Assembly: GCA_037176905.1 (NCBI GenBank)
Contig: JBBBWG010026480.1
Span: 1 to 64,000 of the forward strand
Reading direction: 5' to 3'
Length of the DNA stretch: 64,000 bases
From: Azolla pinnata
Taxonomy: Eukaryota > Streptophyta > Polypodiopsida > Salviniales > Salviniaceae
Positions 36,964 through 48,880 of this stretch are shown here, in pieces. The notes beneath the pieces are model-generated. The model was not told the DNA's origin, made no database searches, and saw only the letters and a program-made list of their open reading frames with translations. The translations under genes were made by a program, and so were the position numbers. Each line of letters begins with the position of its first letter. Position 1 is the first letter of the stretch.

Positions 36964-39655
36964 TCAGCTGCTGGAGGTAGTTTTTTCTGTTAAATGCTTC
37001 CGGGGATCATCGGCCGGAGCAGGCCATTCTCTTTATATAGGCATCAGTCACATGTGCCCAATTCATGTGGGACATTTTCAAAGCCTTCCAAACACCCCTC
37101 AAAGCGAACAGGTATAAATATATACACATTCCACATGGGCTTTTGTGCTGATGATGATGATGGTGGTGGTGGTGGTGGTGATGATGATGATGGTGGTGGT
37201 GATGATGGTGATGGTGATGGTGGTGATGATGATGATGATGATGGTGGTGATGATGGTGATGGTGATGATGATGCTGATGATGCTGATGAGGAGGAGGAAG
37301 AGATCGATCGGCGCCATTGTTGGTTCGGTCACTGGAACGTGGAAAGTTTGCAGGCGGAAACTGTAAAAGAGAAGAAAACCAACAGCTCTGCAGTAGCAGC
37401 TGTGGATAAGTTCCACCCGACCTTTGCAAGGGGGCAAAGTCAACCCCGCATACATCTCTGGCTCTCGGCTACCTCCTCTAGCGAGCAAGGTATTGCTCGA
37501 GAGCTAGCCTTGGACGACGCAATCTGCATGTGCAATAATACTGCCCTTTTTTGTCGCGACCCGTCTCGCGCCAGATAATACATGTCTGTATTCTGTGTGG
37601 CAAACAGTTCCCGCTCGCCGAGAGAGATCACTCCTGACACAGAACTGCCGACTGCCCCTTCTCCTCTTCCAAATACGTGTCGATGAGTTTACGCATGATG
37701 CGTCCGATGAGTTTACGCCGGAACGATGAGCACGGTACGATCTTTCGCATTGCGGAACGGACGCAACGGAGGAGCCGTGGGAAGGATTTCACCGACACCA
37801 ACTTGGCATCGCCGATTCTTTCGGCTCTGTTTGGCGCTGCAAATTGCCAATGATGGCAAGCGACTGATCGATCGATCGGATCGGATCGGATCAAACTTGC
37901 TTTGCTTTGCTTGCTTGCATGGTTGTTTGTTTGTGTGTGTGTGTGTGTAGATCTATGACTACAGTTGGCCGTGCCGAATCGGCAACGCAGACGTCTGACT
38001 TCTGTCGTCCACTTTGCCCTCCGCACGCAATCGATCCGATGTCCGTTGTGTGGGAATGAATACTTTCAGGCCGCTCGCCGCAACAAGAAGGAAACAGGCT
38101 TTTGCAGATGGTTGACGAACAACGATTCCCACTCGAGAAAGATAGCACGTAGGGGTACATGCAAAAGTAGGATCTTAGTTAGCATCAATCATCAAGTTGG
38201 TGAGTGGATTTGAAGGACATCACGGTCGCAACTTGCTTGTTTGGATAAGATCCGGAAGTGTTGTTTTGTTGTTGCTGCTGTTGTCATTGCCCATGTTCCA
38301 AATGCTCTGCTGCTAGGCCTGTATAAACAACATGTGATTCCTCAAGGAGTAGAATTGGTTTTGATGCACGTGTGGCTTAGAGAGTCGTGTGGGCACTACA
38401 ATTTGACCAATCCCTTTGTCTACGATTTTCTATTGCCACCGATGCTGACATTGAGAATGCAGAATAGGCTGGCGGCAACAACTGATGCAGGGGTCGGCAT
38501 GCATGGATTATGATCAAGTAGCGTTATCCACAATTTGACTGGGATCGGAGAATATTGAAAATGGTCGAGGATCAGTAGGAATGGATTGTGATTAGAAGCG
38601 TGTTGCTAATTTGATCTCAAGGACAAAGTATAAGAAGAACGATCACGTCCGTCGTAGTTGTGCCCAAGGAAAGTTCGGATTGCAGTGCATTGCCATGTTC
38701 AAAAAATTGGATAGCAAGGGAAAGATACCGCCTTAGAAACTCTGCGCTTACGATTTCGGTTGAAAAATACGGCGTGGAACAAGCTTACTTAGTATGCCTG
38801 TGTGAGCTGGTGAGATCTTTGCGGTGTTGACAATTACAACTTGTGCTCGACTTGTCAAAGCACCAAAATATGAATCCAAGGATTGATCGGTCAAATTATG
38901 CATAGGAAGTGCAAACATGGGGGTTATAAGCATTGGCACCATTCTGCCAATGAAATTCCCGATTCGAAATCGGGGTTTGTTGGAGCTTCCTACTCCAACC
39001 ATGCGTCGGTTTATTAAGAGTTCAATTTCCAAACACGATTCGTGAATAGTTGGCATACTTGTTGGTGATTTCAATCCACTATAGAATAACATGATTGGCA
39101 TGCGAGAAAGCACGGCAAAGGCTGATGTCTTTCTGGTTAAAAACATTTTGACGAGCGGAAACTGCCCATGTTTTACAATCTCAAGCAAGGCCCTTGATTT
39201 CTTCCTCACCGGGTTGCCGCGCTAGCTAAAGTAAATAAATGCCCACCGAACGTTGACGAACAACCTGAAATAGTCGACTTTGTCATTTCCTTCTGCTGCA
39301 AGTCTTGACTTCTACGACCGATGCTCTTCCCAGAACAAAAAACCGCTTGTCATCCGAGATGTTGCTTGTTTGTTTTCTTTTCCAACCAAAACCTGTTTAT
39401 GAGGAATGAACATGCACAATGTCATCTCAGATCTTCCTTGTATCTTTTGCAACATCGAGAGGGCATTATTCTTTGCTCCAGCATGTGACCAACAACACAG
39501 TCTTCCTTCGGCCGAATGCTGAATTCAGTTCTCCTCCGGCTGCGTCTCAACATTCGATACAAAACTTAGCAGGAGGGAGAGCAGAGCCCAATCCTTCCCC
39601 AAGTCAGCTTGTCTTGCCCAAAGAAACTACAGATTCCCTGGCCTCACCATGCAAT
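36964..39655. other. Intergenic region with a GAT/GGT tract, no recognised gene
   Basis: A GATGGT-type trinucleotide tract fills about 37148-37300; its frames read only poly-Asp/Gly, Met/Val or His and are not genes. Two moderate frames, 38241-38513 (plus) and 38748-39209 (minus, 153 residues), have ordinary amino-acid composition but match no family I know and have no splice context. GATC-rich simple sequence occurs near 37865-37890 and a GT run near 37925-37950. Confidence 0.5.
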
Positions 39656-40453
39656 AAGAGCCTGATCAACATTTTGCTCATTTTAGGCGGATTCCGTTGG
39701 GTTCTACCATTTTCCTTTCAGACAATCCATGTCCACCAACCATGGAGTTTCTACAATAAAATGCTTCAAGTGATGTTCAACACTTCATCCGACTCCCGAG
39801 CGTAGCCGTTGTTGAGATGAAGAGGTGTGGCATTTTGGAGTGTCTGTTCTAAAACAATCAATCTTTCATGTTTCTATCACCAAACTCTCATTCGTTATTA
39901 CAGCGCTTGCTTGATAAAAACAAGAATCGTTTAGCATGTCTTTAGACTCTCGCACTCGAAAATGTTGGCTCCGCTTATATCCGATAAGCACGCAAACACA
40001 GCGAACATGAACGACTGATGCTATCGGCTTCATCTTCTTATGTTTCCAAAATCAAGAGCCTGATCAACATTTTGCTCATCTTAGGCGGATTCCGTTGGGT
40101 TCTACCATTTTCCTTTCAGACAATCCATGTCCACCAACCATGGAGTTTCTACAATAAAATGCTTCAAGTGATGTTCAACACTTCATCCGACTCCCGAGAG
40201 TAGCCGTTGTTGAGATGGAGGTGTGGCATTTTGGAGTGTCTGTTCTAAAACAATCAATCCTTCATGTTTCTTTCGCCAAACTCTCATCCATTATTACAGC
40301 GGTTGCTTGATAAAAACAAGAATCGTTTAGCATGTCTTTAGACTCTCGCACTCGAAAACGTTGGCTCCGCTTATATCCGATAAGCACGCAAACACTGCGA
40401 ACCTGAACGACTGATGCTATCGGCTTCATCTTCTTATGTTTCCAAAATCAAGA
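39656..40453. repeat. ~397-bp tandem duplication, two near-identical copies
   Basis: The unit starts AAGAGCCTGATCAACATTTT at about 39656 and again at about 40054; a third start of about 20 bases at 40450 then diverges. The copies differ at only a few positions and one small deletion, so the event looks recent. Each copy keeps the same open frame of about 49 codons (SLINILLILGGFRWVLPF...). Confidence 0.93.
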
Positions 40454-41236
40454 GCCTGATCATGAACATTTCCTTTGACGAGTGCCCGGCCCGTTTGCAT
40501 ATAAAAAAAAGTGTTGAACTGGCGAGCCAATGAGCTCCACTCTCTGCATAGAAGCGAGTTTCTTGGATTCCATGCAGTACAATATTAGGGCATGGTAGAG
40601 TTCTTGAATCTGGTATCAGGATTTTGATTGAAGGTTTACCTCCTGCATTTTTCCAAGCCCATCCGCCACTGTTCCTTGTTCAGCTGTTGGTTTTCCAAGA
40701 TTTTGTCCCTGGCTTTTGTAGGAAGGGGAGGCAATCCTTTCTGGCAGCAATGGAAACACTGCCACCGGGGCAGAAGCCCTGATACCATGCCACGGAACAG
40801 AAAAAAACGAAACGCTTTGGAATCCCAAAGGTACAAAGAATGCTGAGCATATGCTGATTCCATGGCAGGGGAAATTCCCCGAGTGACCAAGTTGTTGCCC
40901 CCGCGAAATACTGACATGACTTGGAGCACCGAGGCCGCGTAGTTCCTCGCTCTCAGTGAGGAAGAGAGCCGCGTCTCCGATCAGGGAGAAAATCCTGCCG
41001 AGGCCTGAAGAGATCCATGCACAGAATGCATAGATTCACGGGAGATCTGTTGTGTATCTACCGCCCAGCGGTTTAGGGTCGTTCTGATTGCATCCGGATG
41101 GAAGGGGGGAGAAGGGGCAAGGGCGATACCTCAGAGGGAGCCATGGCTGCTCGTCGCCATTCCCAGCGCTGTTCCCTGCACGCCATAGCTTCTGTGCAGA
41201 GAGACCTCGACGAAGGCGCTGAGGATCTCAAGTTGT

Positions 41237-41640
41237 TCTAAAGTCTGGAAACATTAGGAAGTTCTAAAGTTTGGAAACATTAGGAAATGCCCAAGTTTTG
41301 GAAACATTAGGAAATTCTCAAGTTTTGGAAATTCTCAAGTTAATTCTCAAGTTTTGGAAATTCTCAAGTTTTGGAGACATTAGGAAATTCCAAAGTTTTG
41401 GAAACATTAGGAAATTCTCAAGCTTTGGAAAGATTAGGAAACGCTCAAGCTTTGGAAACATTAGGAAATTCCAAAGTTTTGGAAACATTAGGAAATTCCA
41501 AAGTTTTGGAGACATTAGGAAATGTTAAAGTTTTGGAAACATCAGGAACCCTTCCGAAAGTTTGGAAACATTAGGAAATTCTCAAGTTTTGGAAACATTA
41601 GCAAAAAAAAAATCCAAATCCCTAAAGTTTTGGAAACATC
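41237..41640. repeat. 27-bp minisatellite
   Basis: About 14 imperfect units of AAGTTTTGGAAACATTAGGA plus AATTCTC or AATTCCA. The period of 27 is a multiple of three, so it stays open as a nine-residue repeat (ETLGNSKVL) on the plus strand and as a different one on the minus strand. No gene features flank it. Confidence 0.93.
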
Positions 41641-41886
41641 GCACGTAGCTTTTGGAGTCGCTTAAAAGCCTCCAAAGTAAATACAACGCATCGCTTTCTT
41701 GTTCCTGATGTCGTTCCGATACATTTAGCAGAAAAGAAAGGAGGACAAAAGTACCCCCCCCCGAGTAACTGGCCAACAGTTACGGCTTCAGAAGTAGCAG
41801 TTGTATGTATGTTATGTACGCGGGAGTATTGTATGTAGGGAGGTAAACTCGAATCGGGGAAGCAGAAGCTAGAACAGAGGGCACTG

Positions 41887-42712
41887 CTAGTAGCGCTCGA
41901 TGATGATCTTGTCGCGGGCCTTCTGATCGGATCGCTGAGAAAGCCTGTCCTCGATCTCCTTGGCCTTGCTGTAGAAGAAGTCCTGGGCGCTGATCTCCTT
42001 GCGCAGAGACGGTGCGGGCAAGTCATCGGCGAGCTTCGATTCGTCCTCGGCCGGATTCTTCTTCCCACCGCATCTGTCGAAACCCGCTAGTTTCGGCGGC
42101 GCACCGCTATAACAAGCCAACCACCGAGCAGAAGACGAAGACGAAGACGAAGAAGAAGAAGTGGGTCTGAAGAAGCAATTCTTCTTATTGAGATCGCGTA
42201 TGATACACACTCCCTGCATCGAGACAAGCTCTGTGTCAGCCAACCGTGTGGTCGTTTTATTGTCTTGTTTTGTGTTTTTTCCAGAGTAAAACTCCTTTTG
42301 CATTAGTTATAACTTGGGTCACAGACCTTTTTACATCAACTCCAAACAATGCATAATGATCGATCTATCATTGAACCATGTGATTGGAGGTGGAATTATC
42401 GGAGGTGGAATTCCATCTCCAACGAGGGGGGGTTGGTATCTCCATACTACACATCCGTTGTTATAAGAACAGAACAGAATCTGTGTTCCGATTCCCATGA
42501 AACGAATCCGTGTAGATAGAGCCTTGGAGAATTAGATCAACAACGAAGAAGAGGAAAATGGAATGAATTGAATACGAACGATTGATCGATCGATCGAACA
42601 ATCGATGTTGTGCATGACCGGAGCAAAATCGCACACACACACACACACACACACATCAAGTTGTGGTTGATTTGCTCACCATATGCCTTGCAGTAGTTGC
42701 AGAGCTTGCCAT
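41887..42712 (-). CDS. Small conserved-looking protein of unknown function
   Basis: Two-exon model: 42712-42680 (MASSATTARHM) and 42213-41887, with a GT donor (GTGAGC) and a TGCAG acceptor, phase 0, giving 119 residues. The middle has a Ser run followed by RWLACYSGAPPKLAGFDRCG. The C-terminal third, ISAQDFFYSKAKEIEDRLSQ then RSDQKARDKIIIERY, is charged and probably helical. It looks like one of the short plant-specific proteins, but I cannot name a family. An unspliced alternative would start at 42303 or at an internal ATG near 42219; the spliced start is preferred because it removes a poorly coding stretch. A GCAGAA repeat lies directly upstream of the start. Confidence 0.55.
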
Positions 42713-42747
42713 AGCTTCTGCTTCTGCTTCTGCTTCTGCTTCTGCTT
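42632..42747. repeat. CA run and TTCTGC hexanucleotide repeat
   Basis: A CA run at about 42632-42654 lies in the intron of the small minus-strand gene. Five units of TTCTGC (about 42716-42746) lie just upstream of its start codon. A TTC/ATC tract follows at 42898-42956. Confidence 0.85.
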
Positions 42748-42959
42748 TCTTCTTCCTTCCTTGTTCCTTTCTCTACTTATTTATATCACAAGGCCCGCCA
42801 ATTTCTTCTAGGAGCAACAACTTCCCCTGTTTTTCGCGAAACCAATCGATCGATCGATATATAGATATACGTATAGCTATCGTTGGCATCTTTATCTTCA
42901 TCATCAGCAGCAGCATCATCATCATCTTCTTCTTCTTCTTCTTCTTCTTCTTCTTGTTC

Positions 42960-44739
42960 ATCGCCCGCGATTTGTTTTTGTCGTCGAGGGCTTTGTTATT
43001 TTCCGAATCAGCCACGTTCCACTTGCGGTTGACATCTCGGCGCCACCAGAAAAACTACAACCAACAAGATTCATTTTCCATGTGTAGATGAATGGCCCAC
43101 ACATGGGACATTGTTGTTTCAAACTACCCACGTTGTATACGTAGCGAGAAGCCACATAAACTCCATCTCCCGACGATGACGACATAAAGGAAAGCGCTTC
43201 TGCTTGCGATCGTGGGGCTGAATTCGGAGGGCAAAAACCGATTGGGGGATATCGTTCGATGAAAATCAGGATCCGGTGAATCTTCTCTGGATTGCAGTGC
43301 CTTCGTGTTACGCATCGATGACAATGTTTGGGGGGGGGGGGAATTTTCCGTTCGCTAGAAGACTGTTTTGTTTCGATGTTTCATGAGGATGACACAAAAA
43401 ATGTTGGTTTGGAAATTTTCTCGCGCGACGCATCGAATCTCTAAATCTTATGGCTAATGAAAGGATATTCTTTCGAGGAGAAAAAAACAAAGATTTTCGC
43501 CGTTTCTAGATTCAGATTCTTCTCTTTGCTTTTGTTCTTATTCTTGTGGGGGGTTCCAAAGAATCTCATTTTTTTAGGTGTATACATATTCTTCTGTTTT
43601 AGTTTTTTTTTCCCCCTCCTTTTTTTTTTGTTTTGCCTGTTGACTCCAGAGTCTGGATCGACAACGGATCGAATCGGGCGATGATTTGTTTTGCTCTTTT
43701 CTCGGATGCCGTTTCATTCCGCGGATTAGGTTCTTCCCAACTACATCATCCAAGCTCTTTTTTCGACCTAACTCCGATGATTTTGGTGGTAGCCAGCATT
43801 GTCACCATCCTCAACTGCATCTCAGAGCGCCAGATTCCGATTGGAGCAGTTAGAACTGTATAGGAATTGCGATTCGTATCCGAGCTATTAACCTTTTCTG
43901 GGCAAATCCAATTGCCCCAATCCTCTCATCTTCTCATCTTCTCCATATCCCAATCGGTTCCCAAACGATTAGGCCATTGTTGGGAATCACTACATCTGAC
44001 CATGGATCAATAAGGGCCGAAGAATCTATCTAGATTCTCTCTTTCTCGTGCTCTCCATCGTTTCGATCCATCGAAGCGCCGATTCCGACTTCGATGATGC
44101 TCATCATCTTGTTTTTGACAATAATACAATTCAAGTATATATTTATACCATATTAGTTGCTTGCCTTTTGGGTGAAATCTGGCCTTTGGGCGTAATGTGT
44201 CTCATATTGTTTTAAGTAGAGTTGTGACCTTTGGGGAACTATGGGGGTATACGAAGCGAAAGCGGAGAAAATCGTTCTAAAGTTTGTGTCTTAATGCAGC
44301 ATTAGGACGAAAAATAATTCTCGCGAATCCCTCGTTGTTACCTGTTCGCACGCATGCCCTCTCAGAAAACAGAACCTTCGCGCTATGTTTAGTGGAGCGT
44401 TCCTCTCCGGATTATCTTCACCGAATCGTCTCCAAACGTGGCCTAAGAAGCAGCGTACAAGCAACTCCTGGATTTCTTTCGACGATTTAGCTTCTGCTAT
44501 TATTAGATGCTCGGACTACAGCACAGATCGGAAGAGAGGCGTAGTAGCCCGAACCGATTGACCAGATCGACCCCGAGAAAAGAAAGCATCGTCCCTCTTG
44601 GAATATCCCAGAATCAGGAAAACAAGCAGCTCATTCCACAGATACCAAAATCAGGGATCCGACAAACATGAAATCCACAAACAACGCAAACTTGTCTCTC
44701 CTGTTCAACTCTCGATACCTTCTTCTGCCTTCCCTTCTT

Positions 44740-44783
<44 letters not shown>

Positions 44784-46370
44784 TATTATCTCCAAACAGC
44801 TCATGATTTGCCGATCGTGGAACCTCGGAATTTCCGAAGCCTGTTGCGACGCTTGCATTAGGGCGAAAACACTTTGCCGATTAAGGAGCTAATCTGCTGC
44901 TACGCTCCAAGGAACCATAATCCGCGTTTGTTAGTGAACCGATCAGATCAGATGGAGTCAGTTAGGGGCGCGATTAATCAGTGAAGTGATTAGATGTGAT
45001 TAGCGAGGCGATCGGGCGCGAGCGCTTCGTTTAGCACGCGATCGTGCGTCATTAGTGAAGTGATTAGATGTGATTAGGGGCGTGATTAGCGTAAGCAAAA
45101 CCAAAATCAAATTGTTTTGAACGCTTTCACTAACACGCACAAAACACACACGCAGAAAGAAGAAGACGAAGAAGAAGAAGAAGTGAGAAATTGCAAAATT
45201 GTTCTGCTGTTGCTTCCATCGCCGTCCTGAACGACGACAGATTCGACGGAGACGAAGCAGGAAAGCAAGCGCTGCGAAGCTGCACAGGTAGGGAATTCGC
45301 TACGTCTTTGTTTCGATCTTTTCGTTCCGGCCCTTTTTTGTTTCCATGTTTTCTGTTTTTTTTTTTCTCGTAGCACATTGATCTCATCCGTTCTTTTGTC
45401 CCCGCGATTGATTCGCTAGATCCGAAGCATCGAGTTGTTCTTCTTCAGTGTTTTCCTTTTTTTTCTCCGTTCTGCAGAATTTTCCCCCCATGCAGTGCTT
45501 TCCTCCAAGGATCTTGTCATTTCAACCCGATCATGTCTCGTTTTGTTCTTGTCATTGTTTTTTTCCATCTTTCTCACATCGGAAAAACCATCTTTTTTTC
45601 TCTCCTTAATTGCAATTTATGGCATTTCTTTCAAATTCACGTCTTCAACTTGAAAATGATGTATCGTTTGTTCGATTCTCATCAATTCTTTGCACGACAG
45701 CTTTTGTATCCATGAAGCTTGAATTTCTACTTGGCCTTGCTTTCAAAACCCGCTCTTCATCAATTTGTTCTGCTAAATCAAATTTCTGATCCAATTAATC
45801 TGTTTTTTCCATTCACGTCCTTGAAAATGAGAACTTTTGATGGAATCACTTTGAAATGAAATGGATTGTTAGCTTCTGTTTTCGATGCTGTTTGAAGTTG
45901 ATGCACTCAACGTCCTTGATTTTGGATGCCTTTTCTAAGGATTTGGTTCTTTTTTAACCTTGCCATTTCTGCCACATTTCTTTCTATATATTCCCCATAG
46001 ATTTTCATGTTCTCAGCTGTTTAATTTATGATGATGTGTCTTTGATATTTTCCATAGAACGATGTGTTTATTCACTTGTATGATTGATTTTCTCTCCAAT
46101 ACAATCATCATAGATTCCTTCGGAATGTTTATTTCTACTTGAAAAGGTTATTTCTCTGGATTTCCGTTCTATGTTCTCACATGCCTTGGATTTGGTTTTG
46201 ATACCTCTTTCATGGATATCTCTTTCACATCTATTTTCGACTTGGACATGGTCTGCAGTTTGGTGCTGATTCAAAATTCCAGGGATTCTCTTACATGCGC
46301 TGTTTTCGTCTTAGAAATGATCTATTAAGTCAGCATTTCTTTTGATTTTTCATTTTTCTCCTGTTTGCAG
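42960..46370. other. Intergenic region, no supported gene
   Basis: Contains an ATC run (44741-44782), a short direct repeat (GAAGTGATTAGATGTGATTA at about 44985 and 45057), and a GAA run (45160-45182). A GT donor following ACAG at about 45287 and an acceptor (TTTGCAG) at about 46371 could bound a 1.1-kb leader intron of a plus-strand transcript leading to the coding stretch at 46.5 kb. This is inference only. Confidence 0.4.
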
Positions 46371-46522
46371 ATTCCTTACTTTCCCATTTCTCAGCATTGA
46401 ATGCTTTCCTGTAATACTGAATTTCTACTTAAATTGTTCTTTTACTTTGCATTGGGCGTGGCTATCAAGAAGGGGCGAGCCCGCCAACCCGAGAATCGGC
46501 CAGAGCAGCCCAGACTTCGGCT

Positions 46523-47130
46523 GTGGTGGAAATCTCGCAGGGCCAAGCTCCGAAATCCCGCTCACCACCATGTAGCCGTAAAAGAAGAAGAAGTAGAAGC
46601 TCCATGGGCGCCGCCAGCCACATCTTTGATCCATGGGCACCATCCTCACCGCAACGGGACTCCGCTACCACCACATCGAGGCTCAAGGCTAAATTGGTCA
46701 AGCTCGAGGGCGATGCTGCTCGAAAGCTTCGAGAGCTGAATGAGGCCCATGAGGCTGAAATCAAGAAGAACCTGGCTGACATTGAGTGGAAAGCGCAGCC
46801 TCTCACTGGCTCTGGGAATTGTGGTCCTCCCAAGCTGTTGAGCTACAAATTCTGCATGAAGAACGGGAGAATCAAGAACGTCAGGGAGCCGATATCATCC
46901 GGGTGGACAAGGATATACCACAGATCTTTTGCATGAGAACATATGTGCTGATCTCATGGCGCTAGCTTGTGCACAAATGTGCAAGATCCGCAACCTGCTC
47001 GACGCGCATGTCGACATGACCACCGAGCTCGGCAAAGCCCTCACCACTGACGCAAGCCCTCTGTACAAGGCACCGCCAGTAGCTTTGAAGGCGGAACTAA
47101 CACCCCCTGTGTCAGCCCCCAAGCGATCAG
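46523..47130 (+). pseudogene. Unrecognised coding-like stretch, apparently frameshifted
   Basis: Two overlapping plus frames look coding by composition. The first (46523-46936) has a basic Arg/Ser start, a GAASHIFDPWAPSS segment and a coiled-coil-like stretch (RKLRELNEAHEAEIKKNLAD). The second, in another frame, continues from about 46905 with TTDLLHENICADLMALACAQ, then KIRNLLDAHVDMTTELGKAL and SPLYKAPPVALKAELTPP. One extra G in the run near 46901 would explain the frame change, so this is either a decayed gene or a sequence error. I do not recognise the family. No clear 3' end. Confidence 0.35.
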
Positions 47131-48256
47131 TGATGGGCTTTCCGTGCCAGTGGCTTGTTTTGTCTACAGTTTTGTTTTTTTTTTCCCTATTCCCAATTTT
47201 GCCTTTTTCTGTTTTGTGTCTACCTCTGTCAACTCATGTCAAGGTCTTGTATAATTCAGTCATGTTTAAACATTGTCTCACAGGTGTGCCATAGTGTTAT
47301 CGGCTGGCTAAGTTGGAACCTTCATCATAGAACCAAATCATAAAATGTAGAGTAAAGAGGACCTGGTTAACAACCCCAACATGTAATGCGCGACATCCGT
47401 ATACATAAACCCCAAAGAGGGTCCCTTGTTTTTCTGCGAATTGGGAACGATTTTGAGAAAGAAATGGGAAGTCTTTTTTAAGTGTTCTCCTCGCATGAGA
47501 GTGAGTGAGTGTATCCGAGGGAGTGCAGGTACTTGTCTGATTGCTAGCTCCGAGCTGTCTTCACCAATAGAACTTGTGCCATGTCTGTAGCTCAGAGCGG
47601 TACCAACATAAAAAGACCGGAAGTTTCAGTACATTCATTTGGAATCAGGTAAGCGACTCTGTTTAAATGATTTTGCAATGTCTAAACAATGCTTGCAAAC
47701 TGCCATCAAGAGATGAACTAGTCTAGCTTATTGCACGGCTAAGAAAGTTTGGATTCTGTTTGCTATTTAAACAACTCCAAGTTCTAAAACAAGAAGGTTC
47801 AGGTGGAGAAAAAGTGAGAGAGCATAGTAAGAAAAATGAACAACTATTGGCACCTGATCAACTATTTACTCAATCAGAGCATACTAAGCAAGATGAAAAT
47901 GAGAAGTCATACTAAGCAATGGGTCAACAATTGTCGCAGTCATAGGCTGGGGAGCAACAATTACATGAGAGGGAATTGGTTTAGATCTAACAGTACAAAC
48001 TACATATAACTTGGTTTCAGGGTAATGAAAACAAAATGCTAAACATAACTGCTTTTTACTTCAATTTTTCCTTTCTTTTCTGCACTTGTTAGCGTTCCCA
48101 AGAGTAGCTGGTGCACATGTACTTTCTTTAGGAAATTTTGTACTGCACAGTGCAGACAATAAGGATTGTGGTTGATACATTTACTCTTTTGATTTGACAA
48201 CTTCAAACAGGAAAAGGACCCCTATCTAAGTTTTCTTAAATTTATTGTATAGATAG
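47131..48256. other. Intergenic region, nothing recognised
   Basis: AT-rich, with T runs and short frames only. No gene, RNA gene or repeat family was seen. It separates the frameshifted coding stretch from the pyruvate dehydrogenase fragment. Confidence 0.5.
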
Positions 48257-48880
48257 ACTGTTCGAGATTCTCTGAATTCTGCTCTTGATGAGGAAATGAC
48301 AGCAGACCCAAAAGTCTATCTTATGGGGGAAGAGGTAGATGACTTTGCTTGTGTTTGTTTCCATATCCTCCCTGCTATAATTGTATCCTGGTGTCCTAAT
48401 TTCATGCCTTTCGCTTCATTTTCAGTACTTTGTAGGTTGGACAATTCCAGATGCATACGAGGTAAAGATAGTGCTTCTATTTTTGGATCACGCGTTTGAT
48501 TTCTTAAGGCTCAGTATGTTTGATGGGCCCGATTTTCAAACATAGATATCTAAAGGCCTTTGTTTCAACATTTCAGAAACATTGAAGTGAGTATCATCAA
48601 CGAACGTAAAGGCATATTTCTTTTTTTGTTCTCAAAATGTGGTAGCAACCATTTGTCCAAGGGCTTAATGTGGCTATTTCCATTTAGTATGTCAAGAGCA
48701 TTTTGCAATGTTTATCTTCCTAATAACACAGAAGTAACTGATGTTGGGCATTTTGATTCAATCGTCTTATTGTTCTTATCGAATCTGGTCGCAAAGCTTC
48801 CAAGTAAATCGCTGAATTCGATGGTTTTTTCAAACTTGCAGATCAAAGACATTGTACATGCTGCCAAAGAGTGTGCTATA
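48257..48880 (+). pseudogene. Broken fragment of mitochondrial pyruvate dehydrogenase E1 beta
   Basis: Three to four exon remnants in gene order, still flanked by splice sites. 48257-48334 encodes TVRDSLNSALDEEMTADPKV then YLMGEE, the N-terminal start of the mature mitochondrial E1 beta subunit (the plastid form differs here). 48436-48461, after TTTGTAG and before GTAAAG, encodes VGQFQ and then the bases of AY out of frame: it is 26 bases where 27 are expected. A stretch from 48546 (after CATAG) encodes ISKGL, then loses similarity. 48842-48880, after CTTGCAG, encodes IKDIVHAAKECA, the C-terminal QIEDIVRAAKRAC segment. The catalytic middle of the protein is missing. Because introns remain, this came from a genomic duplication, not reverse transcription. 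Not expected to be functional. Confidence 0.75.

Noticed and set aside
38748-39209. 153-residue minus frame as a gene
   Set aside because: Ordinary composition, but no recognisable family, splice context or neighbouring exons; kept only as part of the intergenic note.
40605-40800. Retroelement primer-binding sites (TGGTATCAGG words on both strands)
   Set aside because: Two short matches in opposite orientation without terminal repeats or coding remnants; too weak to call an element.
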